Below, one piece after another: positions 1-8,270 of a stretch of DNA of 64,000 bases. The stretch lies in the NCBI GenBank assembly GCA_011525785.1, contig WYBT01000032.1:186001-250000 (forward strand), written 5' to 3'. The notes beneath the pieces were generated by a model. It was given only the letters and a program-made list of their open reading frames with translations, was not told where the DNA came from and ran no database searches. The position numbers were made by a program, and so were the translations under genes. Position 1 is the first letter of the stretch. Each line of letters opens with the position of its first letter. The stretch comes from Planctomycetaceae bacterium (GTDB lineage: Bacteria; Planctomycetota; UBA1135; GCA-002686595).

Positions 1-1823
1 CCAATCCCGCGGCGCAGCCCGACATCGTCAGCTCGGTCGACGCACTGCCGCAGTTCGACAACGCCTCCGTGGACGTGATCGAGGCCTGCCACTTGTTCGA
101 GCACCTCGACTACACGCAGGCGCGCCGCGCGCTCGTCGAGTGGGCGCGCGTGCTCAAGCCCGGAGGCGAACTGCTGCTCGAGCTGCCCGACTTCGACGCC
201 TGCGTGCGCATCCTCGGCAAGTACAAGGACGAACGCGGCTTCGACCTGGGCCTGATCGGGATCTTCGGCTGGCCGCCGGCGATCGACCAGGAGGGCGCGC
301 CGCAACTCCACAAGTGGGGTTGGACGCGCAGCACGCTCTCCCAAGCGCTGCGCGAAGCGGGCTTCGAGCACGTCGAGTTCGGGCCGATCACGCAGACCTG
401 GCGCATCGCCGCCAAGGTCGGGCGCGACATGCGGCTGCGCGCCGTCCGATCGAAGTCCCTCGCAACCAAGACGCCGACGAAGGCCCCGGCGAGCACACCG
501 ACGCAGACATCAGCGCTTGCGCCGCTCTCCGGACCGGTGCAGCGCGACTCCGCGGAGCAGCGCGATTTCCCGCTCGCAACACAGGCGCGCTGGCGCGTTT
601 TCGCCTGGCCGAACTGGACCGACGAGCGCGAGTTGGGCTTTCTCCTGAACGCCGCAGGTCGCCAACTCGTCGGCCGCAGCGACGCCTGCCTGTGCCTGCG
701 CCGCGATCCGCGCCTCGACCCGCCCGAGGAGATCGCGATCGCCGCACTCGAGGCCGCCCATGCGCGCACGCTGGGCGCCGGGCGATCGATCGAGGTGCTG
801 CTGGTCGACGACGAGATCACGGCCGAGCAGTGGCCCAGCCTGCTGCGCTCGATCGACTGCGCCTTCGCGCTGCCCTCCTCGATCGGAGGCGAGCGCGCGC
901 GACTGTTCGCAGCCCTGGGCCCCAAGGTCACGCACACCATCGACGCGCTCAGCGCAGCGCTCGGCGCGCCGAGCCAGGCGCCGACCACGCTCTATTCGCG
1001 GGACGTGCTCGACAGCGTCGACTGGGAGCTCGTCGCGCGCATCAAGGATCTGCATCCCTGGTTCTATCCGGTTGCGCTGGGCAATCTCGCGGTGACCCCC
1101 GGCGTCGGCACACACGTGTCCGCCGAGTACCTGTCCAGTCGCATTCGCAATCGTGCGACGCTGCTGGTGGACGAAGTCGCGCAACGCATCGATCTGCGCG
1201 GCAAGAGCGTGCTCGAGCTGGCCTGCAACTGCGGCTTTTGGTCGGCTCGCTACGCCGAACGTGGCGCGGCGCGCGTGGTCGGCATCGAGGGCCGCGAGAA
1301 GTACGTCGAGCAGGCGCGGCTGTACTGGAAGGCGAACAAGTTCCTCCCAGAGTCCGCCTACACCTTCATCCACGGCGACATCGCCGACGCAGCGGCGTGG
1401 CGCAAGCTGCGCGAGCTGGGACCGTTCGACGTCGTGCTGTGCGCGGGGATCCTCTACCACGTGCCCAACTACGACGAGATCGTGGGCTGGGCCGCGGACT
1501 TGGCGCGCGAAGCCTTGATCGTCGACACGCGCGTCACCGACGGCCCGGAGGTGCTGGTCGAGGAGCCCGGCGAACTGCACTTCAACGCGATCGAGGCCAC
1601 GCGCCGCAAGGTCACGCCCAACCGCGCGCGACTGCTCGAGCGCATGCGCGCGGTGGGCTTCGATCCGCAGGTGCTCCCGGTGTCGTTCGGCCCCGCACTC
1701 GGCGTGGACGCGGACGACAACTACTCCGCAGGCAAGCGCATCACCGTGCTGGGCCGAGCGGTCGCGAACCGGCGCCTGGAGTCCGCCTCGGCGGACCGAG
1801 GCAACGCCGCAGCGGCAAAGTGA
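1..1823 (+). CDS. two-domain SAM-dependent methyltransferase, 5' end outside window
   Basis: The reading frame is open from the first bases of the window, so the N-terminus is missing; a GTG at 69 lies inside a conserved motif and is not the start. About 607 codons are visible. The first domain is a Methyltransf_11-like fold: an acidic loop, then ACHLFEHLD and VLKPGGELLLELPD (about residues 28-63 of the visible part). A poorly conserved linker follows. The second, complete class I methyltransferase domain has motif I LELACNCGFWS near residue 402 and a later FDVVLCAGILYHVP. Paired domains of this kind are common in glycan or secondary-metabolite loci, but the substrate cannot be inferred. It ends convergently with the next gene, separated by a hairpin. 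Confidence 0.8.
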   Translation, partial: NPAAQPDIVSSVDALPQFDNASVDVIEACHLFEHLDYTQARRALVEWARVLKPGGELLLELPDFDACVRILGKYKDERGFDLGLIGIFGWPPAIDQEGAPQLHKWGWTRSTLSQALREAGFEHVEFGPITQTWRIAAKVGRDMRLRAVRSKSLATKTPTKAPASTPTQTSALAPLSGPVQRDSAEQRDFPLATQARWRVFAWPNWTDERELGFLLNAAGRQLVGRSDACLCLRRDPRLDPPEEIAIAALEAAHARTLGAGRSIEVLLVDDEITAEQWPSLLRSIDCAFALPSSIGGERARLFAALGPKVTHTIDALSAALGAPSQAPTTLYSRDVLDSVDWELVARIKDLHPWFYPVALGNLAVTPGVGTHVSAEYLSSRIRNRATLLVDEVAQRIDLRGKSVLELACNCGFWSARYAERGAARVVGIEGREKYVEQARLYWKANKFLPESAYTFIHGDIADAAAWRKLRELGPFDVVLCAGILYHVPNYDEIVGWAADLAREALIVDTRVTDGPEVLVEEPGELHFNAIEATRRKVTPNRARLLERMRAVGFDPQVLPVSFGPALGVDADDNYSAGKRITVLGRAVANRRLESASADRGNAAAAK

Positions 1824-1884
1824 TGGCCGCTGTCGAGGCGCCATGAGCGTCTGACGCGGCGCTGCACACCTCCCGAAAAGCAAA

Positions 1885-1908
1885 GCGGACGGTCCGAGGA
1901 CCGTCCGC
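1885..1908. terminator. bidirectional hairpin between convergent genes
   Basis: A perfect 11-bp inverted repeat (GCGGACGGTCC/GGACCGTCCGC) with a 2-nt centre lies 61 bases after the methyltransferase stop and 50 bases beyond the stop of the convergent secreted-protein gene. There is no clear T-run on either side, so termination is inferred from position and stem strength. Confidence 0.6.
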
Positions 1909-1958
1909 CGCCATTTCCAGTCGCGCCTACCGCTCGCAGGTCGCGCTGCCGCCTCAGC

Positions 1959-3413
1959 TCACGGGCAGAACGTCACGTTCACGCCGTTGGTGAGGTTGGT
2001 GGCCTTCGGCGCCGGGGGATCGCGGAACCAGCCCTGCGCATTGAACGCGAGGCCAGCCACAACCGGCTGCCCGAGCAGAACACCGCTCGAGGACTGCACG
2101 TAGGCGTTGATGTCCGCAGCGAGCGTCCCGTTGCACTGTTGCGCCGTGCCGCCCGAGTTCTGGGCCGGAGGCAGACGCACCGTCGGGGTCTTCACGCAGA
2201 AGAAGCTGGAGCTGCCCGGCGCCCAGGGGAGGGCCGACTGCTGCAAGCCGACGAAGATCAGGCCCGTCTTCTGCCCTTCCACGCCGCTCGCGGTGAGCAG
2301 TGCGGGGACGGTGCTGGTCGCGCTTGCGACCCCGTTGACCGACATGTTGGGCACGCAACCGTTGGTCGTCGTGCCGGCCGTGCAGTAGTTCGTCGCGTTG
2401 TTGCTGCAGCCGGCGCACGAGCCCGCCGATCCGAGCTTGAGCCAGTAGCTCGCGAAGTTGTTGGCCGGATAGCCGCCGAAGAAGTAGCAACCCGAGCCGC
2501 CCGGGAGCGCGCCCGCCTGACAGCTGGTGCTGTTGGTGTTGTCGCCCCACACATCGTTGTCCACGTTGGCCCACCAGCGGTCTTCAGTGCCCAGGCCGTG
2601 TCCGCACGGGAAGGGGTTGGTGGAGAAGGTCAGCCAGGGGCTGTTGTCCGTGCCGCAGGGGATGTTGTAGGTGCAACCGCCTGTGGGCGAGATCGCGGGG
2701 TCGCCCGCGCGGATCATCGCGACGATGGCCTGGCTCGCCGGACCAGTGGTCTGATTCTCGAACGACCACGCGAACGCATCGAGCCGATCGAGGTTGTCGT
2801 AGAAGCCGTCGCCGTCGCTCTGCATGCAGAACGAGTTGCTGCCCAAGTTCACGGTGACGCGGGTGCAGAAGTAGCCGCCGCCCGGATTGGGGTCGCCCGG
2901 GAGCGGGAAGCCCGCAGCCTGGCCGAAGTCGAGGTACTTGGTGGCCTGGCCCGAGAGCGGCGGCGGGTAGGCCGCGCCGCCGAGGTTGAGCAAGCAGCCG
3001 CCCCAGCTCTGGTAGAAGCCGATCTTGATGTCGACCGTGCCGGTCGCGGCCTTGGTGCAGTAGGCGATTTCGAGGCTGTCGATCAGGTTGTCGACCGTGG
3101 CGCCGGGCGGATTGATCCCGCCCAGACCGCCGGGGATGCGGCCCTCGTCGAAGTAGGTCAAGCACGAGGGAATGACGTCGATCTGGTTCGAGCCGCCCGT
3201 CCAGGTGCAGGTGTTGTTGTAGACGGTGAAGATCGAGGCGCGCAGCTGGTTGGCTTCCCAGTCGGGGAGCCAGCGCTTCTCGTCCCAGTCGAACACGCCT
3301 GAGTCGACGATCTTGACGTCGAGCGGAACGCTATCGCCCGTAGTGGGCAACTGGGCCAACGCCGGAACGGCGGTCAAACCAAGCGCTAGGAGCGCGTAGG
3401 GGCTGCGGATCAT
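1959..3413 (-). CDS. secreted Cys-rich protein with NYCTAGT...FCP C-terminal module
   Basis: 484 aa. Residues 1-20 form a Sec signal peptide (hydrophobic core, cleavage after AxA, VPALA|Q). The mature part is rich in Cys, Gly, Asn and Thr and has no enzyme motif I recognise. From about residue 345 a C-terminal module begins NYCTAGTTTNGC, includes WFRDP and ends VTFCP; I know this kind of module as a recurring tail of planctomycete exported proteins. The ATG at 3413 is preceded by a good Shine-Dalgarno, AGGAG at 3422-3426 (8-nt spacing). A candidate promoter lies at 3575-3603. Probably extracellular or cell-surface; function unknown. Confidence 0.85.
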   Translation of the reverse strand: MIRSPYALLALGLTAVPALAQLPTTGDSVPLDVKIVDSGVFDWDEKRWLPDWEANQLRASIFTVYNNTCTWTGGSNQIDVIPSCLTYFDEGRIPGGLGGINPPGATVDNLIDSLEIAYCTKAATGTVDIKIGFYQSWGGCLLNLGGAAYPPPLSGQATKYLDFGQAAGFPLPGDPNPGGGYFCTRVTVNLGSNSFCMQSDGDGFYDNLDRLDAFAWSFENQTTGPASQAIVAMIRAGDPAISPTGGCTYNIPCGTDNSPWLTFSTNPFPCGHGLGTEDRWWANVDNDVWGDNTNSTSCQAGALPGGSGCYFFGGYPANNFASYWLKLGSAGSCAGCSNNATNYCTAGTTTNGCVPNMSVNGVASATSTVPALLTASGVEGQKTGLIFVGLQQSALPWAPGSSSFFCVKTPTVRLPPAQNSGGTAQQCNGTLAADINAYVQSSSGVLLGQPVVAGLAFNAQGWFRDPPAPKATNLTNGVNVTFCP

Positions 3414-3957
3414 CGGGGAGACTCCTGAGGCAGGCGGTTTCGGTGTTCGGCCGCGCGAGAGGGCCGTGGCCGACGGGGAATCGAAATCGAAGGCACGCGT
3501 CAGCGCGCTGCGACACGGTGGTAGGGCTAGTAGCTCGCGAGCGGACCGGCGCTACGCGCCCGCTGCGTTCCAAGATCGTTTCCGCAACCGCCCGGAGTGT
3601 CAACCTCGTGCGGAGAGCAGGCCGGATCGGAGCTATCGCTCCTCGAAGGGCGGGCCGCGGAGTGGCTTGGGCCGCCTCGTCGCGCGGTTCAGCACCCGAA
3701 ACACCGCGTGAGATCGGCTCCTCGGCGCGAAACCGGGATCCCGATCGGCTGAGTTCCATGCGGCTCGCCGCGGGCGCTTGCGCGCGAAAACCGCGAGGCG
3801 AGCGCCACGCCAAGTTGCGCTGGGACAGAACCAGCCGACGGAATCAACCGCAGCGGCCTGACGAAGTGCCCGGCCGCACAGTAGATGTCGAGTCGAACTC
3901 TAGCCGCAGGCTCGGCCCGTCAGGCGTGCCCCGTTGGGCCAGGCGGCCCCGAAGCGA
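3414..3957. other. gene-free spacer between the secreted-protein gene and rplQ
   Basis: No convincing coding region on either strand; the open frames here are Arg/Ser/Ala-rich translations with no domain. The spacer holds the promoter (3575-3603) and leader of the secreted-protein gene and the 3' end of the rplQ transcript. I see no hairpin with a T-run after rplQ, only a weak GGCCC/GGGCC pair. Confidence 0.6.
3575..3603 (-). promoter_or_regulatory. sigma70-like promoter of the secreted-protein gene
   Basis: On the minus strand a perfect -35 TTGACA (3598-3603) is followed after 17 bases by AACGAT (3575-3580), a weak -10 matching 3 of 6 positions. It would give a leader of about 155 bases before the ATG at 3413. 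Confidence 0.4.
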
Positions 3958-4368
3958 TCAGGCCTTAGCGCCGGCGCCAGCGGCAGCGTCGTTCGCCGGC
4001 TCCACCACGGTGCGCTCGACGAACTCGATGATCGACTGCTCTCCGCCGTCGCCCAGGCGCCGCTTCTGGAGCTTGAGAATGCGCGTGTAGCCGCCCGCAC
4101 GGGCCTTGAAGCGCGGCCCGAGCACATCGAACAGCTTGGCCGTCGCTTCCTTGTCGCGCAGGCGCGCGAAGGCCAGTCGCCGGCGATGCTGCGAAGACTC
4201 CTTGGCGAGCGTCACGAGCTTCTCCACGAACGGACGCAGATTGCGCGCCTTGGGGACCGTGGTCGTGATGCGCTCGTGCCGGATCAGCGACGCCGCCATG
4301 TTGCGGATCATGGCGTCGCGATGCGCGGTCGTACGGGACAGGTGATTTCCAGCTCTCTGGTGGCGCAT
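3958..4368 (-). CDS. rplQ: 50S ribosomal protein L17
   Basis: 136 aa. The N-terminus [20 protein letters not shown] is the typical L17 start, and the central [22 protein letters not shown] block fits the family; the Ala-rich C-terminal tail is slightly longer than usual. Component of the large subunit near the exit-tunnel face. Last gene of the alpha-type cluster, 81 bases downstream of rpoA, which is the standard bacterial order, so co-transcription with rpoA is expected. Confidence 0.97.
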   Translation of the reverse strand: MRHQRAGNHLSRTTAHRDAMIRNMAASLIRHERITTTVPKARNLRPFVEKLVTLAKESSQHRRRLAFARLRDKEATAKLFDVLGPRFKARAGGYTRILKLQKRRLGDGGEQSIIEFVERTVVEPANDAAAGAGAKA

Positions 4369-4449
4369 GGCAGCACTCGGGTCGTCAGGCGTGGTGGGCG
4401 GGCCCGCGTCCTGGCGCGGGTCGGATGAAGGATTCGAGGTGCGGAACGA

Positions 4450-5445
4450 TCAGCCGGGGACCTTCATCCCCAGCGTGAGGCCGCGCTCGGTCAGCTTGTT
4501 CTTGATCTCGGTGAGCGACGTCTTGCCGAGATTCTTGAGCCCCATCACCTCTTGCTCGCTCATCGTGACGAGCTGGCGCAAGGTCGTGATGTTGGCGCCG
4601 TCGAGGCAGTTGCGCGCGCGGACCGAGAGCTCGAGGTCGGAAATCGGCTGCGAGAGCATCGCGCTGACCTTGCTCGACTCCCGATTGCGTTCGGCGTACG
4701 GCGAAACGCTGGGATCCTCGGCCAGGGGCGCTTCGTCGCGACTGACGTCGAAGAGCACGAAGGGGTTGAGGTGCTTGCGGTAGATCTTGGCCGCTTCGAT
4801 GAGGGCGACGTCCGGAGCGACCGTGCCGTCGGTCCAGACCTCGATCACCAGCCGGTCGTAGTTGGTGAACTTGCCGACGCGCGTGGCCTCAACGCTGTAG
4901 CGCACGCGGTGCACGGGCGAGTAGATGGAGTCGATCGGGATCGCGCCGAGCTGGCCGCGCACGGCAGCGTGCTCGTCGGCGGACACGTACCCGCGGCCCT
5001 TGGCCACGTCGAGCTCGATCTTGATCTCGCGGTCGGACGTCAGACCCAACAGGTGCAAGTCGGTGTTGATCACCCGCGCGTCACCCGGGCACTGCACGTC
5101 GGCGCCGGTGACCGGCCCCTTGCCCTTCTTGTGGATGCGGCACACGATCGGCTCGGAGCCCTCGTAGCGGATTCGTAGCCGCTTCAGGTTGAGCGCGATA
5201 TCGGTGACGTCTTCGTAGACGCCCGGGAGCGAGTCGAACTCATGGGCGGCGCCGTCGATCCGAACGGCGGTCACGGCGACCCCTTCGATCGAGGACAGCA
5301 GCACCCGGCGCAGACCGTTGCCGATGGTGTGGCCGAAACCCTGCTCGAAGGGCTCGACGACGAAGCGACCGTACTCCTTGGTCAGAGTGGCCTTCTCGGG
5401 GACGACCTTGCTGGGCAGCTCGAAATTGCGCCAACGGATTCTCAT
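4450..5445 (-). CDS. rpoA: RNA polymerase alpha subunit
   Basis: 331 aa, normal length. The N-terminal domain (about 1-235) carries the dimerisation and beta/beta' contact segments (HTIGNGLRRVLLSS near residue 40). The C-terminal domain (about 255-331) has LSVRARNCL, which retains the Arg/Asn/Cys positions equivalent to E. coli R265, N268 and C269 that bind UP elements. Assembles RNA polymerase and receives activators. It lies between rpsD and rplQ as in most bacteria; the 192-base gap to rpsD is larger than the gaps elsewhere in the cluster. Confidence 0.98.
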   Translation of the reverse strand: MRIRWRNFELPSKVVPEKATLTKEYGRFVVEPFEQGFGHTIGNGLRRVLLSSIEGVAVTAVRIDGAAHEFDSLPGVYEDVTDIALNLKRLRIRYEGSEPIVCRIHKKGKGPVTGADVQCPGDARVINTDLHLLGLTSDREIKIELDVAKGRGYVSADEHAAVRGQLGAIPIDSIYSPVHRVRYSVEATRVGKFTNYDRLVIEVWTDGTVAPDVALIEAAKIYRKHLNPFVLFDVSRDEAPLAEDPSVSPYAERNRESSKVSAMLSQPISDLELSVRARNCLDGANITTLRQLVTMSEQEVMGLKNLGKTSLTEIKNKLTERGLTLGMKVPG

Positions 5446-5637
5446 GTACGCGACCTCAGTGGCTTGGGCGATGGAGTGCAGATGCGGGCCGACGGTGGAC
5501 GGCGCGGGCCCGGGCGATTGAACGGGGAATGGCGGAGGCTGAGCTTGACGACGGTCTGCAGCTCGCCCCGCGCCGCCGCGCTCGCGTCGCGGCAGGTCGC
5601 GACGGAGAGCGGAGCGCAGGCAGGCCTCGCGGCGGGA

Positions 5638-6264
5638 CTACTTGGAGCAGAGCTCGATGATGAGCTGTTCCTGGATCGGGTGCGGCACGTCTTCGCGCCG
5701 CGGCTGCGCGACGACGCGAGCCGAGAGGTTGTCGCGATTGACCTCGAGCCAAGCGGGCACGGGCTGGCTCTTGTTGATCTCGACCGCGTCGGCGACCTGC
5801 TTGCGAACCGCGTCGCCTCCGCGCACGGTCAGCACGTCGCCGGGGCGCACGGAGAAGGAGGCCACGTCGATGAAGCGGCCATTGACCGCGAAGTGGCCGT
5901 GGTTCACGAGCTGGCGCGCGTGGTTGCGCGACAGAGCGAAGCCGCTCGCCAGCACGACGTTGTCGAGGCGACGCTCGAGCAGGACCATCAGGTTCTCGCC
6001 CGTGTTGCCCTTGATGCGCTCGGCCTCGGCGAAGTACAGCTTGAACTGCCGCTCCCACACGCCGTAGATGCGCTTGAGCTTCTGCTTCTCGCGCACACGG
6101 ACGCCGAAGTCCGTGGGCTTGGCGCGCTTCTGGGCGTGGACACCGGGCGGATAGTCGCGGCGCGACACCGCGCACTTCTCGGTGAAGCAGCGCTGGCCCT
6201 TCAGAAAGAGCTTCATGCCTTCGCGGCGGCAGAGCTTGCACTTGTTGTCGACGTGACGACCCAT
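5638..6264 (-). CDS. rpsD: 30S ribosomal protein S4, zinc-binding form
   Basis: 208 aa. Primary 16S rRNA binder of the body of the small subunit. The N-terminus has a Cys cluster (CKLC near residues 9-12, then two Cys around residues 26-31), the C+ zinc-containing version of S4. An S4 RNA-binding domain (RLDNVVLASGFALSRNHARQ) follows at about 97-160. In many bacteria S4 is the autogenous regulator of the alpha operon; a strong hairpin lies just upstream (6351-6373). Confidence 0.97.
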   Translation of the reverse strand: MGRHVDNKCKLCRREGMKLFLKGQRCFTEKCAVSRRDYPPGVHAQKRAKPTDFGVRVREKQKLKRIYGVWERQFKLYFAEAERIKGNTGENLMVLLERRLDNVVLASGFALSRNHARQLVNHGHFAVNGRFIDVASFSVRPGDVLTVRGGDAVRKQVADAVEINKSQPVPAWLEVNRDNLSARVVAQPRREDVPHPIQEQLIIELCSK

Positions 6265-6350
6265 GGCTTGTACTTCGGTTCTAGGACGCGGGGCGCGCTG
6301 CGGGGCGAAGGCGGCGAGGCTCTCGCTGCGGCGCAGCAGTCAGGCGTGGC

Positions 6351-6373
6351 CGACCGTCCGGAGCGGACGGTCG
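6351..6373 (-). promoter_or_regulatory. strong intercistronic hairpin between rpsK and rpsD
   Basis: Perfect 10-bp stem (CGACCGTCCG/CGGACGGTCG) with a GAG triloop in the 155-base rpsK-rpsD spacer. No T-run follows. It may be an attenuator, an RNA-processing site or a protein-binding leader. Its stem shares GACCGTCCG with the terminator at 1885-1908. Confidence 0.5.
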
Positions 6374-6419
6374 AGGGGAGGACGTTCGGGGTAGTTGAGG
6401 CGGGCGGGGTGAGGACGAC

Positions 6420-6803
6420 CTACACGCGGCGGCGCTTGCGCGCCCGACAGCCGTTGTGCGGCAAGGGGGTGCAATCCTCGATGGCGAGGATGTTGAGGCC
6501 CGAAGATGCTAGCGCACGAATCGCGGACTCGCGCCCGGAGCCGGCCCCGCGAACCCGAACGAGGACTTCCTTGACGCCGTTGCGCACAGCGGCTTGCGCG
6601 GCGTGTTCGGCGGCGCGCGTCGCGGCGAACGGGGTGCTCTTGCGCGTGCCCTTGAAGCCCACGATTCCGGCGGACCCCGTCGCGATCACCTCACCCTGCG
6701 CGTCGGCAATGCTGACGTGGGTGTTGTTGTACGAGGCCTTGATGTGCGCGACGGCGCGCGCGACGTTGCGCTTGATCTTCTTCTTGGCGGCTGCCTTGCT
6801 CAT
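6420..6803 (-). CDS. rpsK: 30S ribosomal protein S11
   Basis: 127 aa. A Lys-rich N-terminus is followed by the S11 core [18 protein letters not shown] and the conserved C-terminal [20 protein letters not shown]. Part of the 30S platform near the mRNA exit. It starts 3 bases after the rpsM stop, so the two are probably translationally coupled. Confidence 0.98.
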   Translation of the reverse strand: MSKAAAKKKIKRNVARAVAHIKASYNNTHVSIADAQGEVIATGSAGIVGFKGTRKSTPFAATRAAEHAAQAAVRNGVKEVLVRVRGAGSGRESAIRALASSGLNILAIEDCTPLPHNGCRARKRRRV

Positions 6804-6806
6804 GGC

Positions 6807-7190
6807 TTACTTCATTCCCTTCACGGACTTCTTGCCGGCGACGGTCTTGCGCGGGCCCTTGCGGGTGCGGGCGTTGGTGCGCGTGCGCTGACCGCGCACC
6901 GGCAAGCCACGGCGGTGACGCAAACCCCGGTAGCAGGCGATCTCGCGCAAGCGGTTGATGTTGGCTGCGATCTGGCGTCGCAGCTGTCCCTCGACCATGT
7001 AGGTGCGCTGGATGTACGTCGCCAGTTGCGCGATCTGGTCCTCGTTGAGCTCTCGCGCGCGCATGCCGCGGTCGAGCTTGACTTCGTCGCAGATCTTCTG
7101 GGCTGTCGCGCGCCCCACGCCATAGACGTAGGTCAGCGCGATCTCGAGTCGCTTGTTGGCGGGGATGTCGACGCCGATGAGACGCGGCAT
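6807..7190 (-). CDS. rpsM: 30S ribosomal protein S13
   Basis: 127 aa. Begins [20 protein letters not shown] with the helix-two-turn-helix segment [11 protein letters not shown], and ends with the basic [22 protein letters not shown] tail that contacts the P-site tRNA. 30S head protein forming intersubunit bridges. First gene of the alpha-type block, 72 bases after rpmJ. Confidence 0.98.
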   Translation of the reverse strand: MPRLIGVDIPANKRLEIALTYVYGVGRATAQKICDEVKLDRGMRARELNEDQIAQLATYIQRTYMVEGQLRRQIAANINRLREIACYRGLRHRRGLPVRGQRTRTNARTRKGPRKTVAGKKSVKGMK

Positions 7191-7262
7191 GGTTGCGGGG
7201 CTCCTGAGAACGGGTCGCGCCGTCGAACGCGGCGCAGGGTTGATTGGTGAATGGCGCGCTGA

Positions 7263-7379
7263 TCAGCGCCCCTGGCGCTGCTTGTGCGTCGGTTCCTTGC
7301 AGATCACACGCACGACGCCGCGGCGCCGCACGACCTTGCAGTTGGCGCACATGCGCCGCACGCTCGAACGTACCTTCAT
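7263..7379 (-). CDS. rpmJ: 50S ribosomal protein L36
   Basis: 38 aa. The protein starts [20 protein letters not shown] and carries the zinc ligands Cys11, Cys14, Cys27 and His32, so this is the C+ form. Its ATG overlaps the infA stop codon (ATGA at 7376-7379), indicating translational coupling. infA-rpmJ-rpsM is the standard bacterial order. Confidence 0.96.
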   Translation of the reverse strand: MKVRSSVRRMCANCKVVRRRGVVRVICKEPTHKQRQGR

Positions 7380-7618
7380 GACGGATTCGCACTCCTCTTG
7401 CGGTCGCCGCGATAGATGATGCGGCCTTTGGACAGGTCGTAGGGAGACATCTCCACGGTGATCTTGTCGCCGGGCAGGATGCGGATGTAGTGCATTCGCA
7501 TCTTCCCGCTGACGTGCGCCAGGATTTCGTGCCCCGACGCCAGCTTGGCCCGGAAGCGCGCGTTGGGCAGCGCCTCGGTGACAATGGCCTCAACTGTGAT
7601 CGGCTCTTCTTTGGCCAT
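7376..7618 (-). CDS. infA: translation initiation factor IF-1
   Basis: 80 aa, slightly longer than the usual 72. The start at 7618 gives [20 protein letters not shown] and the OB-fold residues typical of IF-1, including [19 protein letters not shown] and a [10 protein letters not shown] end. IF-1 occupies the A site during initiation. Open sequence continues upstream of the ATG but has no IF-1 similarity and overlaps adk. The start is 2 bases from the adk stop. No map gene is present between adk and infA, unlike in many Gram-positive clusters. Confidence 0.95.
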   Translation of the reverse strand: MAKEEPITVEAIVTEALPNARFRAKLASGHEILAHVSGKMRMHYIRILPGDKITVEMSPYDLSKGRIIYRGDRKRSANPS

Positions 7619-7620
7619 GG

Positions 7621-8268
7621 TCAGGCGGCCCCCCGCCAGGCGCCGAGCAGCGCGTCGAAAACTTGGTCGGGGGCGCGGTCGCCATCGATGGCGAGCCGCT
7701 TGCCCTGCGCTGCGTAGTGGCTCTCCACTGGTGCGGTCTGTTCGCGGTAGACCGAGAGCCGATTCTCCACCACCTCGCGGGCGTCGTCCGAGCGCTGGTA
7801 CAGCTCGCCTCCGCAACGGTCGCACTTGCCAGCCGCGGTCGGAGGCGAGAAGCGCTCGTGGTGGACATTGCCGCAGGCGCGGCAGGTGTGGCGCCCCGTG
7901 AGTCTCTCGAGCAGGATCGAGTCTGCGACCTGCAGGCTCAGAGCGCGGACGTCGAAGCCGGCGAGGCGCTGGTCCAGCGCCTTGGCCTGGGCCACGGTCC
8001 GCGGGAATCCGTCCAACAAGAACCCTCGGGCGCAATCCGGCTTGGTCACGCGATCGAACAGCATCGCGATCACCAATTCATCGGGGACCAGCTTGCCCGC
8101 ATCCATGTAGCCGCGAGCCTCGCGCCCCAAGGGCGTGCCCGCCTTGAGGTTCTCGCGAAACAGATCGCCGGTCGACACGTGCGGCAGCCCCAACGCAGCG
8201 CTCAGGCGGACAGCCTGAGTGCCTTTGCCGGCCCCCGGAGGACCCAAGAGGATCAAAACGCGCTGCAC
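7621..8268 (-). CDS. adk: adenylate kinase
   Basis: 215 aa, long-lid type. Walker [11 protein letters not shown] at residues 9-18, the AMP-binding STGDLFRE and the FLLDGFPRT motif are all present. The LID contains two Cys pairs (CRACG and CDRCG), the zinc-binding form. Interconverts ATP + AMP and 2 ADP in the cytoplasm. It follows secY by 2 bases, the usual secY-adk-infA arrangement. Confidence 0.97.
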   Translation of the reverse strand: MQRVLILLGPPGAGKGTQAVRLSAALGLPHVSTGDLFRENLKAGTPLGREARGYMDAGKLVPDELVIAMLFDRVTKPDCARGFLLDGFPRTVAQAKALDQRLAGFDVRALSLQVADSILLERLTGRHTCRACGNVHHERFSPPTAAGKCDRCGGELYQRSDDAREVVENRLSVYREQTAPVESHYAAQGKRLAIDGDRAPDQVFDALLGAWRGAA

Positions 8269-8270
8269 GG

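Noticed and set aside
3443..4090. Plus-strand open frame before and into rplQ
   Set aside because: Arg/Ser/Ala-rich, no start signal, overlaps rplQ antisense.
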